Below, in pieces: positions 44,172 to 51,666 of a stretch of 64,000 nucleotides of DNA. Source of the stretch: CAXMQZ01 sp963707075 (lineage in GTDB: Bacteria; Acidobacteriota; Thermoanaerobaculia; Multivoradales; JAHEKO01). How positions within the stretch are numbered: position 1 is the stretch's first letter; each line of letters begins with the position of its first letter. A program made the translations under genes and the position numbers. A model generated the notes under the pieces. It ran no database searches, was not told the origin of the DNA, and saw only the letters and a program-made list of their open reading frames with translations. The stretch lies in contig CAVPOX010000004.1 of the NCBI GenBank assembly GCA_963707075.1, positions 682,001 to 746,000 of the forward strand, written 5' to 3'.

Positions 44172-45716
44172 TCACGCGAGAGGAACGGCCTGTCCGGCCT
44201 GTACATAGGCGTGCTCGAAAGCGAGGATGGCCAGCAGCGCGACCGGTGCCGCGATCCAGGGTCCCAGCCACGGCGCTGCGACGGCGACGGCGGCGAGGAT
44301 GACTCCTGTCCAGAAAGCAACCTTGTAGCGCCCACTGGTCATTTCGTGGGCGGCGACACGGGCGTGCTCGGTGCTGTGGGTCAAAGTCATCTCGCCCAGA
44401 ATCAGCAAGAGATGGATGAGGCTGAAGATACCGAGGAATCGCAGGAGTGGCGGAACAACCGCCGCGTCGTAGACAGCAGCGCAGGGAGCCAGAATCGCGG
44501 TCCCTGCCATCAGGGTCTGCAGAAGCATATGGGGCGGTAGGAGTGGACTCTGCCAAAGGTCCCTGGCACGGGCCTGCGCAAAGAGGTAGGCGGTGTAGAC
44601 GGACGTCAGCACTGCCAGTATCAGGCCGAAGGGCCAGGCCACCCTGATTTGCCAGGATGGTTGGCCGAAAAGACTGCCGAGAAAGTGAATTGCCAGAACC
44701 AGGCTGTAGCCTGCGATGATGTACGAGCCCTTGACCAGCCAGCTTTTCCAGTGGGACTTGGTGAAGATCATGTAGAAGCGGGTCGGGTGCTCCAGATCCC
44801 AGATCAGGAGCGCGCCGGTGATGCCAAGGAACACGAAACCGAGCAGCGGGGTGGCCCATTTCCACATGACTCCGGTGGTCTCGAAGGCCTCGAAGCTCAT
44901 GAACAGAAGGGCCATGAGGTAGACGCCGGCGGCGATTCCCTTGGTCAGGGTGTAGAGGCTGACCCTCCAGTCCCAGGGCGTCCGATGGGGGATGTCGTAG
45001 GCGAGAACGGCTTCGGCGGAGGTGTTGCCGACTCCGGGATTGCCGGACACGACGTAGTGGTCGCCTTCGAGCTGTTGGCTCCACATGAAGATCCCACCTT
45101 CGGGGCGCTGAGCGGCCAGCGGGTCGAGGGTGGCCTGGTGCGCTCCACGATAAAACAGCTTCGGTCGGGTAGCCTTCTCGGGGCGGCGCACGGCGACCGC
45201 TTCCCGATGTGCCATCTGCGCGACCCGTGAACCGGGGTCGTTCATGTCGCCGACCATGATCGCTTCGGTGGGGCAGACCACCACACAGGCGGGCTCCAGC
45301 CCGATGTCGATCCGATGGGCGCAGAAATTGCACTTCTCGGCGGAGTGATCTTCCGGATTGATGAAGATGGCGTCGTATGGACAGGCGGCGATACAGGCCT
45401 TGCAGCCGATGCAGATCGATTTGTCGAAATCGACGATGCCGTCCGGCCGTTGATGCATGGCCCGGGTCGGGCAGGCATTGGCGCAAGGCGGGTCCTCGCA
45501 TTGATTACATCGGGTGACCTGGAAGGCCCTGCGAGCCTGGGGGAAGACGCCGACGTCGGCATACTTGACATAGGTCCGGGTGACCGCCAGCGGCACCTCG
45601 TTTTCCGACTTGCAGGCCGTAGTGCAGGCGTGGCAACCGACACAGCTCTGGTGATCGATCACCTTGGCCCACTTCAGTGGCCCAGAGGCGTCCGGAGCTT
45701 GTAAGGGCTCGGCCAT
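44172..45716 (-). CDS. Fused four-cluster Fe-S / NrfD membrane subunit (SoeBC-like)
   Basis: 514 residues that join two usually separate subunits. Residues about 15-190 are a four [4Fe-4S] protein: CVGCHACTTACKS, CNQCEDPPCANACPT, CIGCKACIAACPY and CNFCAHRIDIGLEPACVVVC. After a linker, residues about 255-510 are a NrfD/PsrC-type membrane domain of eight or so helices, starting TPWDWRVSLYTLTKGIAAGVY and including WDLEHPTRFYMIFTKSHWKS. Electrons would pass from the molybdenum subunit to quinone, or the reverse. No signal sequence precedes the Fe-S part, so it faces the cytoplasm. ATG 45716 has GGGAGGGAG 6 bases upstream. Confidence 0.92.
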   Translation of the reverse strand: MAEPLQAPDASGPLKWAKVIDHQSCVGCHACTTACKSENEVPLAVTRTYVKYADVGVFPQARRAFQVTRCNQCEDPPCANACPTRAMHQRPDGIVDFDKSICIGCKACIAACPYDAIFINPEDHSAEKCNFCAHRIDIGLEPACVVVCPTEAIMVGDMNDPGSRVAQMAHREAVAVRRPEKATRPKLFYRGAHQATLDPLAAQRPEGGIFMWSQQLEGDHYVVSGNPGVGNTSAEAVLAYDIPHRTPWDWRVSLYTLTKGIAAGVYLMALLFMSFEAFETTGVMWKWATPLLGFVFLGITGALLIWDLEHPTRFYMIFTKSHWKSWLVKGSYIIAGYSLVLAIHFLGSLFGQPSWQIRVAWPFGLILAVLTSVYTAYLFAQARARDLWQSPLLPPHMLLQTLMAGTAILAPCAAVYDAAVVPPLLRFLGIFSLIHLLLILGEMTLTHSTEHARVAAHEMTSGRYKVAFWTGVILAAVAVAAPWLGPWIAAPVALLAILAFEHAYVQAGQAVPLA

Positions 45717-45803
45717 GAATACTCCCTCCCGTATGTGCTCGACCATCATAAGAGATCCGGCTCAGCCGGTGCAAACTCCCTCCGGGTAGGGGTCAAGATC
45801 CCA

Positions 45804-45832
45804 CGGCCGACCCCCGCGGGGGGGGCCGGCCG
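45804..45832 (-). terminator. G+C-rich hairpin after the fadL-like gene
   Basis: CGGCCG-a-CCCCC pairs with GGGGG-...-CGGCCG around a two-base loop, 33 bases past the FadL stop (minus strand). There is no U-run; it may attenuate read-through into the Fe-S/NrfD gene. Confidence 0.45.
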
Positions 45833-45865
45833 CTACCAAGGAGGTAGGGAAGAAGCGAGGGGCGT

Positions 45866-47146
45866 CTACTTGATGCCCCAGGCGTAGTTCAAAGAGATCT
45901 CCCACTGGTCCATGGCCAGGACGATTTCCTGCGCACCAGGGAACTCAAGCGGGTTGACACCGGCCACCTCTACCTCGGGGGCGTACATCAGGGAGAAATC
46001 GAAGCCCATGTGGTCGCCGATTCGCTTGGTGAAGCCGAATGTCAGGTGCTCTTCCATGACGCCAGGCGCGAGGATGTTGAACATGACTTCACTGCCTGGA
46101 ATGGGCTGCTTGCCGAAGGAAAGTCCGGCGCGCCAGACCCAGGAGGTCATGTCGTACTGCGCACCGATCTTGATGACGTCCATGTCGCGCCAGCCGAAGC
46201 CGGCGCCATTGTCGTCCCCGAGGCGGGCGGTCTGGAGATTGGGAAGCAGCGGGTTGTTGATTGACTTGACATCGCTGTAGTAGATCTTCTGGTAGTCCAT
46301 CAGGAACGCGAATTTCGAGCTGGGCTTGACTGCAAAACCGACGGTAAAGCTCGACGGGATGTTGAATCCTCCCCGTTCGGCAAAGAGGCCGGCGTAGTCG
46401 CCGAACTCGCCCACGCTCATCTCGGTCTGATAAGAGAGGCCGAGGTTGAACTTCTCTCCGAATTGGCCCAGGTAGCCGAGCTTGGCTCCAAAGCCGGTCG
46501 ACGTGCTCTCGCCGTTGTTGGAGAGGTTGGCGGGGTCCGAGCTGAACGGGGCGAAGCTACTGACGCCTTTGGCTTCGAAGGTCTGATAGACAAAGATCGG
46601 CATGATGCTGAAGGCATGCTGGCCGTTGTAGCTGTAGGCCCAGGGTACGCCGACAAACAACTGCTCGAGATTGACGCCAGTCGGCGTTTCGGCCCAGAAG
46701 GTGTTGGTCGGGTAGTCGGTGTTCATGCCGCCATGGCCGTAAGCCACCAGTCCGATGTAGTTGGACTCATTGAGCTTCCAGTTGGCGCCGAACTGCGGAA
46801 TGTAGAAGTAGTTCGAATCGCTCTCGACCTTGCCGGGGGCCAGGCCGAAAGTGCCGGGAAAGCCGGAAGGATTCCCGTTGACAGTGTACGACCGGGTCGG
46901 ACTGAAGACGCTGACGCCGATGTCGTAGCGCTTGCCAAGGAAAGCCAGACCAGCTGGGTTGGTGCCAGCCACCAGGGTGTCCTGGACGAAGGCGACGCCA
47001 GCACCGGCCAGTGCCTTACTGGTCGTGCCGTAGCCGTGGGTAAAGTACCCGTTGGTAGCCTCTGCGGCCGGTACGAGGGTCAGGGTCATGGCCACAACGG
47101 CGACGACTCCAAGTCCCAGTCGGGTTGCGGGATTTTGCGGTCTCAT
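45866..47146 (-). CDS. OmpP1/FadL-family outer-membrane transporter
   Basis: 426 residues. A signal peptide of about 30 residues (GLGVVAVVAMTLTLVPAAEA) precedes NGYFTHGYGTTSKALAGAGVAF and TNPAGLAFLGKRYDIG, the N-terminal hatch of FadL/OmpP1/TodX proteins. Many beta strands follow, with the typical GFTKRIGDHMGFDFSLMYAP and an aromatic-rich end WEISLNYAWGIK. The family moves hydrophobic compounds across the outer membrane. Placed between the CsoR/TusA operon and the molybdoenzyme operon, it might take up elemental sulfur or polysulfide (inference). ATG 47146 with GGGGAGG just upstream. Confidence 0.92.
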   Translation of the reverse strand: MRPQNPATRLGLGVVAVVAMTLTLVPAAEATNGYFTHGYGTTSKALAGAGVAFVQDTLVAGTNPAGLAFLGKRYDIGVSVFSPTRSYTVNGNPSGFPGTFGLAPGKVESDSNYFYIPQFGANWKLNESNYIGLVAYGHGGMNTDYPTNTFWAETPTGVNLEQLFVGVPWAYSYNGQHAFSIMPIFVYQTFEAKGVSSFAPFSSDPANLSNNGESTSTGFGAKLGYLGQFGEKFNLGLSYQTEMSVGEFGDYAGLFAERGGFNIPSSFTVGFAVKPSSKFAFLMDYQKIYYSDVKSINNPLLPNLQTARLGDDNGAGFGWRDMDVIKIGAQYDMTSWVWRAGLSFGKQPIPGSEVMFNILAPGVMEEHLTFGFTKRIGDHMGFDFSLMYAPEVEVAGVNPLEFPGAQEIVLAMDQWEISLNYAWGIK

Positions 47147-47403
47147 GGTTTTGCCTCCCCATTTCAGGGTTCGTTGGGATTGCCGTGACCGCACGAAGCA
47201 AACCTTTCTCGGCTGCGTAGCGGTTGGCGAGTCCATCATTGAAAAAACTTCCATGACTGCGCCGTCAGCAGTGAGAAGCGAACCACACCCGCGATGAATA
47301 GTGCCCGAGATCGCCCAGGGGCACCACGACCCTCTGGATGGGTTGGAAAGTCACAGAGGGGCGGGGAATCTCGACTGATTTGCCCACCCTCATGGGTAGG
47401 CGC
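47147..47403. other. Leader/promoter region of the fadL-like gene
   Basis: About 257 bases between the csoR terminator and the FadL start. It contains an imperfect dyad GCCCACCC-tcat-GGGTAGGC (47382-47401, one mismatch), which resembles the ACCC/GGGT arms of CsoR-type operators but lies next to the terminator. I find no convincing promoter hexamers. Confidence 0.4.
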
Positions 47404-47430
47404 AAAAAGGGGCTCCGCTGTGGGAGCCCC
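47404..47430 (-). terminator. Rho-independent terminator of the tusA-dsrE-csoR operon
   Basis: On the minus strand GGGGCTCCC-ACAGC-GGAGCCCC (8-bp perfect stem) is followed by TTTTT. It lies 41 bases after the csoR-like stop. Confidence 0.92.
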
Positions 47431-47470
47431 CTTATCGACTTGGTTCGGGTCGACCGCAGTCGAGCGACGG

Positions 47471-47773
47471 TCAACCGTACTTGGTCAGAAGCAGGAGTAT
47501 CTCGCGTACCTCGTTGCGGATGATTTCGGTGTCACAGCTGTAGCCAGCCAGGGTGCGAGAGACCGCGCACGAGATTTGGTCCGCAAACGCCTTGTTCAGA
47601 GCTCCCCGTGCCGCGCCGATCTGCTGGGCGATCTTCTCGCACTCCTCGTCCTCCGAGATCATCTTCTGGATCCCACGCAACTGGCCCTCCACCCGGGCCA
47701 GGCGGGCAAGCAGACGCTTCTTGTCGTCCGGCGGGACCACGGTTGACTTCTTGATGGTGGATGGAACAGTCAT
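47471..47773 (-). CDS. CsoR/RcnR-family (DUF156) repressor, possibly persulfide-sensing
   Basis: 100 residues, all-helical. The family pattern LARLARVEGQLRGIQKMISEDEECEKIAQQI (47633-47725) is followed by ALNKAFADQISCAVSR. Cys49 sits at the usual first-ligand (X) position. The CsoR His is missing; a second Cys occurs one residue before that position, and a third in YSCDTE. This does not match the copper (Cys-His-Cys) or nickel ligand sets, and with dsrE, tusA and a persulfide dioxygenase adjacent a CstR-like sulfur-sensing role is plausible. It is the last gene of the tusA-dsrE operon, and an ATACC/GGTAT operator lies in that operon's promoter. Confidence 0.85.
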   Translation of the reverse strand: MTVPSTIKKSTVVPPDDKKRLLARLARVEGQLRGIQKMISEDEECEKIAQQIGAARGALNKAFADQISCAVSRTLAGYSCDTEIIRNEVREILLLLTKYG

Positions 47774-47786
47774 GAAGTCGGATCTC

Positions 47787-48365
47787 CTAGATGAAGAGAT
47801 TGGTCCTCGATGTCAGGGACTCACTAAGGAAAGCTGCGACGCCACCTCTTTCGAGCCCATCCATCAATTCGTCGTCGTTGATGCCCATCACGTCGCGGGA
47901 CATCTCACAGGCGATCATGCTGATCCCCATTTCCTTGCCCAATGCAATCATGTCCTCGAGGGAGTCCACGTTCTTCTCGGCCATCATCTGGCGCAGCATC
48001 TTCGCGCCGACGCCGAAGTAATTCATCTTCGAGACCGGAAGATCCTCACTATTGCCTGGAGACATCAGGGCCATCATCTTCTGAAAGACACTCTTGTCGG
48101 CCAGTGAGCCCTTCTTCTTGACCGCGCTCAGACCCCAGAAGGTGAAGAACATGCTGACCTCCTGCCCCAACGCTGCGGCACCGTTGGCAATGACGAAGGC
48201 CGCCAGGACCTTGTCGAGGTCGCCTGAGAAGACCACCAACGCGACTTTGTCCTCGGGAAGGCTCTCCTCGACGTCTCCGAGCCGCTTCTCGAGGGCGGCG
48301 ACGCGTTCAAGAAGGGCTTCAACAGTGATCGACTGACTCTCGGTAGTGACGTCGTCTACGGACAT
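47787..48365 (-). CDS. DsrE/DsrF-like sulfur-transfer protein (DsrE2 type)
   Basis: 192 residues. An N-terminal coiled coil (about 12-40: VEALLERVAALEKRLGDVEE) precedes the DsrE fold: VALVVFSGDLDKVLAAFVIANGA, VSMFFTFWGLSAVKKKG and MGISMIACEMSRDVMGI with the conserved Cys near residue 155. DsrE proteins carry persulfide on this Cys and exchange it with TusA. The gene is 10 bases downstream of tusA and 13 bases upstream of the CsoR-type gene. It has no membrane helix. ATG 48365 follows GAGGAGA. Confidence 0.9.
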   Translation of the reverse strand: MSVDDVTTESQSITVEALLERVAALEKRLGDVEESLPEDKVALVVFSGDLDKVLAAFVIANGAAALGQEVSMFFTFWGLSAVKKKGSLADKSVFQKMMALMSPGNSEDLPVSKMNYFGVGAKMLRQMMAEKNVDSLEDMIALGKEMGISMIACEMSRDVMGINDDELMDGLERGGVAAFLSESLTSRTNLFI

Positions 48366-48375
48366 TGAGGTCTCC

Positions 48376-48630
48376 TCAGCTGGTCTTCTGGACGAAGTGG
48401 ATGTAGATCTCACCGTCGCCCTCGGTTTCCGTCTCCTGGGCCAGGAGCTCCATGTTCTTGGCGATCTTCGCCCAGCCCTGGAAGTCCTTGATGGAGCCGC
48501 GATCGGTACTGATGACCCGCAGCACCTGCCCGGCGTCGAGCTCGCCTATCTTCTTGCGGGCCTTGACCACCGGCATGGGGCAGTTGAGCCCTCGGGCGTC
48601 GAGAGTGTCATCGAATTGCACGTCGTTCAT
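48376..48630 (-). CDS. tusA: TusA-family sulfurtransferase
   Basis: 84 residues: DDTLDARGLNCPMPVVKARKKI with the family CPxP motif (Cys17 accepts the persulfide), then LRVISTDRGSIKDFQGWAK and a final beta strand GEIYIHFVQK. TusA passes sulfane sulfur between rhodanese, DsrE and later acceptors. It is the first gene of the tusA-dsrE-csoR operon, with the operator/promoter at 48725-48754. Ribosome site GAGGAGG precedes the ATG. Confidence 0.95.
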   Translation of the reverse strand: MNDVQFDDTLDARGLNCPMPVVKARKKIGELDAGQVLRVISTDRGSIKDFQGWAKIAKNMELLAQETETEGDGEIYIHFVQKTS

Positions 48631-48724
48631 GGATTGCCTCCTCGTAGCGGGGACATTGGGCCCCGCGAGTGCCGTGGTGGGCGTCTCGGGGGACCAGAGT
48701 TCTTGGGTTCCGGCACTTGAGTTG

Positions 48725-48754
48725 AATGTAGGATACCCCGGGTGGTATTGTCAA
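48725..48754 (-). promoter_or_regulatory. tusA promoter with CsoR-type operator in its spacer
   Basis: Minus strand: TTGACA (48749-48754) and TACATT (48725-48730) are 18 bases apart (CTACAT at 17). The spacer contains ATACCACCCGGGGTAT (48733-48748), with arms ATACC/GGTAT around a G/C-rich centre, the form of CsoR/CstR operators. Repressor bound here would block the polymerase. The divergent persulfide dioxygenase gene begins 150 bases away and might share the control. Confidence 0.75.
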
Positions 48755-48903
48755 GCGGTTTCAACGCGTGTGGCCAGGGAGTCTCGTAGCGGTCTTGCCA
48801 GTGTGCCGGAGGGAGGGGCGCAGTGAGTGGTTTCCACGATGCTCGCTCGAGCGGGTAAGATTGCAGTCGAGCCTGAAAAATCAGTAGGAGGAGACTTCAG
48901 CAA

Positions 48904-50109
48904 ATGACCGAGACCAAGACCCAGTGGACAGCGGCCGAATTAAACGAACGCCTCGAGAAGGGCGAGGAGTTCTTTGTCTTCGATGTCCGCAACGAAGATG
49001 AGTACGAAAGCTGGAAGATCGAAGGCAGCGCACCCCTGCCAATGGCTAACGTGCCCTACTACGAAATGCTGGAGGTCGACGAGCACGACGATGTGGTCGA
49101 CTCCTTCGTCGACTTTCTGGGTCGAGGTTGGGCGGACAAGCTGCCCAAAGACAAGCCGGTGCTGGCGGTCTGTGCCAAGGGAGACACGTCGGAGTTCGTG
49201 GCTCAGGCGATGCAGAGGATGGGGTTCGAGGCCTACAATCTGGAAGGCGGGACCAAGGCGTGGGGAGACTACTACTACTACCGCGCACTCGAGGAGTCTC
49301 CCGAGCGCAGCGTCTACCAGATGGTTCGTCCGGCCCGGGGATGTCTGAGCTATGTGGTAGCCAGTGAAGGGCAGGCGGTGGTCATCGACCCCCTGCGTCA
49401 CACCAGCCATTATGCCGACCTGGCCGAGGAGAAGGGATTCGAGATCGTCTTGATCTTGGACACCCACGGCCACGCAGATCACATCAGCGGTGGGCCTGCG
49501 CTGGTCAAGGAGATCGAGGTCCCGTACTTCCTTCACCCCTACGACGGCATCCACCCGATCGATGTGTTGCCGGCCAAGATCGCCTACGATTATCTCGAGG
49601 ACGGGTTGGAGTTCTCGGTGGGCAGCGTCGAGATCCAGACCATCCATATTCCCGGGCACACGTTGGGCAATGCCGCCTTTCTACTGGATGATCGCTACCT
49701 CTTTACTGGCGACAGCATCTTCATCGAGTCCATTGCCCGACCTGATCTGGGTGGCCATGGCGACACCTGGGCCCCGATTCACTATCACTCCCTGCGCAAA
49801 CTGCTGGAGGTGGGGGATGACGTGGTAGTCCTGCCGGCCCACTTCAGTAGCCTCAAAGAGGAAAACGAGGAGGGGCTCTACGCCGCTCCCATGGGCGAGC
49901 TGAAGAAGTCCAACGACGGTTTGCTTATGGTGCAGAAGAGCGAAGAGGAGTTTGTCGAGTACATCCTGGCGAGTTTGCCCAAGTTCCCCGACGAGTACGT
50001 CGACATCAAGCGAGTCAACGCGGGTCTTTTGGATGCCGGCGAGGACAAGGCCTCGGAGCTCGAGCTCGGCAAGAACATCTGCGCGTTGTCCCAGGTCTAC
50101 GACGAATAG
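48904..50109 (+). CDS. Rhodanese-persulfide dioxygenase fusion
   Basis: 401 residues. N-terminal rhodanese domain (about 8-125) with DVRNEDEYESWKIEGS and the active-site loop Cys90-AKGDTS. The C-terminal metallo-beta-lactamase domain (about 135-350) has THGHADH (His188, His190, Asp192, His193), HIPGHTLGN, FTGDSIFIE and LPAHFSS, as in ETHE1/Blh persulfide dioxygenases. The enzyme oxidises glutathione- or protein-bound persulfide to sulfite; the rhodanese end can recycle it to thiosulfate. The rhodanese comes first, the reverse of many bacterial fusions. AGGAGGAG precedes ATG 48904. Confidence 0.9.
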   Translation: MTETKTQWTAAELNERLEKGEEFFVFDVRNEDEYESWKIEGSAPLPMANVPYYEMLEVDEHDDVVDSFVDFLGRGWADKLPKDKPVLAVCAKGDTSEFVAQAMQRMGFEAYNLEGGTKAWGDYYYYRALEESPERSVYQMVRPARGCLSYVVASEGQAVVIDPLRHTSHYADLAEEKGFEIVLILDTHGHADHISGGPALVKEIEVPYFLHPYDGIHPIDVLPAKIAYDYLEDGLEFSVGSVEIQTIHIPGHTLGNAAFLLDDRYLFTGDSIFIESIARPDLGGHGDTWAPIHYHSLRKLLEVGDDVVVLPAHFSSLKEENEEGLYAAPMGELKKSNDGLLMVQKSEEEFVEYILASLPKFPDEYVDIKRVNAGLLDAGEDKASELELGKNICALSQVYDE

Positions 50110-50123
50110 CCATCACCCCACCC

Positions 50124-50197
50124 GGTGACAGGATACTGGTTTCAAATCCTTGGATCGCTCGGCCGATCCAAGGATTTGAAACCAGTATCCTGTCACC
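50124..50197. repeat. Perfect 34-bp palindrome between convergent genes
   Basis: Arms 50124-50157 and 50164-50197 are exact complements over all 34 bases, with a 6-base loop CTCGGC. The left arm begins GGTGACAGGATACTGGTTTC. It fills nearly the whole 91-base gap between the convergent persulfide dioxygenase and cytochrome genes and stops 3 bases from the cytochrome stop. It may act as a two-way terminator; its perfect length suggests a REP/MITE-type element. No other copy was seen in the window. Confidence 0.95.
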
Positions 50198-50200
50198 CGG

Positions 50201-50578
50201 TCAGTTGTTGCTGTGGTCAGCTTCGCTCTCGGGCGATGGGTGATTCTCTTCCAGCCAGGCCCTGAGGCCTTCCATGTCCTCCATCATCCAGTAGAAGCGC
50301 TGGCCCTCCCGGGTCAGCTTGACGGAGTCGGCCTCCTGGACGTGGCAGTAGAGACAGCTGCCAAACCTCTCTGTTACCTGATCGAAGCCGGTGAGACTGC
50401 CCATGTACTGGAAGTACCGACCCTGGTCGGTCAAGAGCTCTGTTCCCTCATCCGCGTGGCAGACCTGACACTCGAGCCCTTCTTGCTCGGCTGTCTCTTC
50501 TGAAGCCCAACCGGCGGGCACCGACAGGACTGTCAGCAGACATACTAGAAACAAGCTTCCACGTGAGGCGGTGGTCAT
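50201..50578 (-). CDS. Dihaem c-type cytochrome, small and exported
   Basis: 125 residues: signal peptide (GSLFLVCLLTVLSVPAGWA, cleavage near residue 25) and two haem sites CQVCH (about 37-41) and CLYCH (about 75-79). The polypeptide between them is only about 33 residues and the end is acidic. Periplasmic electron carrier. In this neighbourhood it might accept electrons from a sulfur enzyme; its partner is unknown. It is separated from the dsrE gene upstream by a terminator, so it has its own or a read-through promoter. Confidence 0.88.
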   Translation of the reverse strand: MTTASRGSLFLVCLLTVLSVPAGWASEETAEQEGLECQVCHADEGTELLTDQGRYFQYMGSLTGFDQVTERFGSCLYCHVQEADSVKLTREGQRFYWMMEDMEGLRAWLEENHPSPESEADHSNN

Positions 50579-50624
50579 GAGGCGGGACCTCCTGCTGAAT
50601 ACTCAGTCTAGCACTCGTGGAGCA

Positions 50625-50659
50625 AGAAAAAGACCGGTGAGGGCACCAGCCCCCACCGG
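50625..50659 (-). terminator. Terminator of the sqr-tusE-dsrE operon
   Basis: Minus strand: CCGGTG-GGGG...CCCT-CACCGG hairpin (6 bp plus 3 bp with one mismatch) followed by TCTTTTTCTT. It lies 26 bases after the second dsrE stop. Confidence 0.85.
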
Positions 50660-50684
50660 CAAAGGTATCGTTGCAGACCCCAGC

Positions 50685-51212
50685 TCAGATGAAGATGATC
50701 TGAGAACCGGCGCTCTTGTCGTAGAAGTCCATGACCGTCAGGATCTCGTCGACCTGCGGTACCAGATCCTTCTTTTCGAGCTTGAACATGTCCATCGCCA
50801 TGCGACAGCCATAAAGCTCGGCGCCGCTGTCGTGCAAGATCTCGATCATCTCTCGGACACTGGGAATCTCCAGCTCGTCCATCTGCTTCTTCATCATCGA
50901 GGTGGCCATAGCCTCCATCCCCGGAAGACCTCCGACCATTGTGGGAATGGGCATCGAAGGGTTGCCGACGGTTGCGACATGCAACTTGTCGATTTTCTTC
51001 TCGGTGACGATGTCCAGGCCCCAGAAGGTGAAGAACACCATGGCCTCGATACCATTCATACGGGCCCCGTTGGCCATGATCAGGCCCGGATAGGCCATGT
51101 CCAGGGTGCCTTTGGAGCAGATGATGCTGACACGCTTGATCGGCTCTGGCTGCTCCTTTTTCTCGGTCGCAGCCGCGCCCGTGGTTGCGGGCTCTTGTAT
51201 TGTTGTAGTCAT
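50685..51212 (-). CDS. DsrE-family sulfur-transfer protein (second copy)
   Basis: 175 residues. After a low-complexity start (residues 1-25) come RVSIICSKGTLDMAYPGLIMANGA, AMVFFTFWGLDIVTEKK and GAELYGCRMAMDMFKLEKKD; Cys32 and the Cys near residue 140 are candidate persulfide sites, the second being the family one. It resembles the 192-residue DsrE of the tusA operon in FFTFWGLxxVxxK and in the helical C-terminus, so they are paralogues. Third gene of the SQR operon under the sigma-54-type promoter. Confidence 0.88.
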   Translation of the reverse strand: MTTTIQEPATTGAAATEKKEQPEPIKRVSIICSKGTLDMAYPGLIMANGARMNGIEAMVFFTFWGLDIVTEKKIDKLHVATVGNPSMPIPTMVGGLPGMEAMATSMMKKQMDELEIPSVREMIEILHDSGAELYGCRMAMDMFKLEKKDLVPQVDEILTVMDFYDKSAGSQIIFI

Positions 51213-51295
51213 AGCCTGATCTCCATCAATTGCTGTGAAACGGAACTGGGTGGGTTCGCTTCATCGGCGTTTGACGGCTGGTCAAATCTCCTCTC

Positions 51296-51613
51296 CTAGA
51301 TGCATCCCTGGGGTTTGGGTAGTCCGGACACTTTCGCGGCCAGCTTCCCGGGGCCCTTGGGAAAAAGTTGATACAAGTCCTTCATATTCACGCCCGACAA
51401 CTTCGAGATGCGGCGCAGACCCGGAGGGGTGCCCTGCTTGGCGGCATCTTCGCGGCAGAAGGTAATGACCTTCCAGTGTTGATCGGTGAGCTCATTGATC
51501 CCGACCTCTTCGGCCAGGGCTTCGGCGACCTCGGGAGTCCACTGACTGCTATCGGTCAGAAAACCCTCCTCGTTGACGTCGACGGTGACTCCGTTGTACT
51601 CGACTGCTGGCAT
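51296..51613 (-). CDS. TusE/DsrC-family protein lacking the first C-terminal cysteine
   Basis: 105 residues, full length, with VTVDVNEEGFLTDSSQWTPEVA, LTDQHWKVITFCRED, LFPKGPGKLAAKVSGLPKP and the invariant penultimate Cys104 (QGCI). DsrC of dissimilatory sulfur oxidisers or reducers has a second Cys at position 93; here it is Ala93 (LAAKVSG). Only one redox Cys remains, as in TusE sulfur-relay proteins, so it cannot make the DsrC trisulfide. No dsrAB genes are in the window. It likely accepts persulfide from the DsrE partner encoded next to it. Confidence 0.93.
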   Translation of the reverse strand: MPAVEYNGVTVDVNEEGFLTDSSQWTPEVAEALAEEVGINELTDQHWKVITFCREDAAKQGTPPGLRRISKLSGVNMKDLYQLFPKGPGKLAAKVSGLPKPQGCI

Positions 51614-51666
51614 GGTTGTCTCTCCTTACGAAGGTGTATTGAATTTTTGACAAGTGGGTCGAGCGA

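Noticed and set aside
51296..51613. Dissimilatory DsrC linked to DsrAB
   Set aside because: The first of the two C-terminal cysteines is Ala and no dsrAB is in the window.
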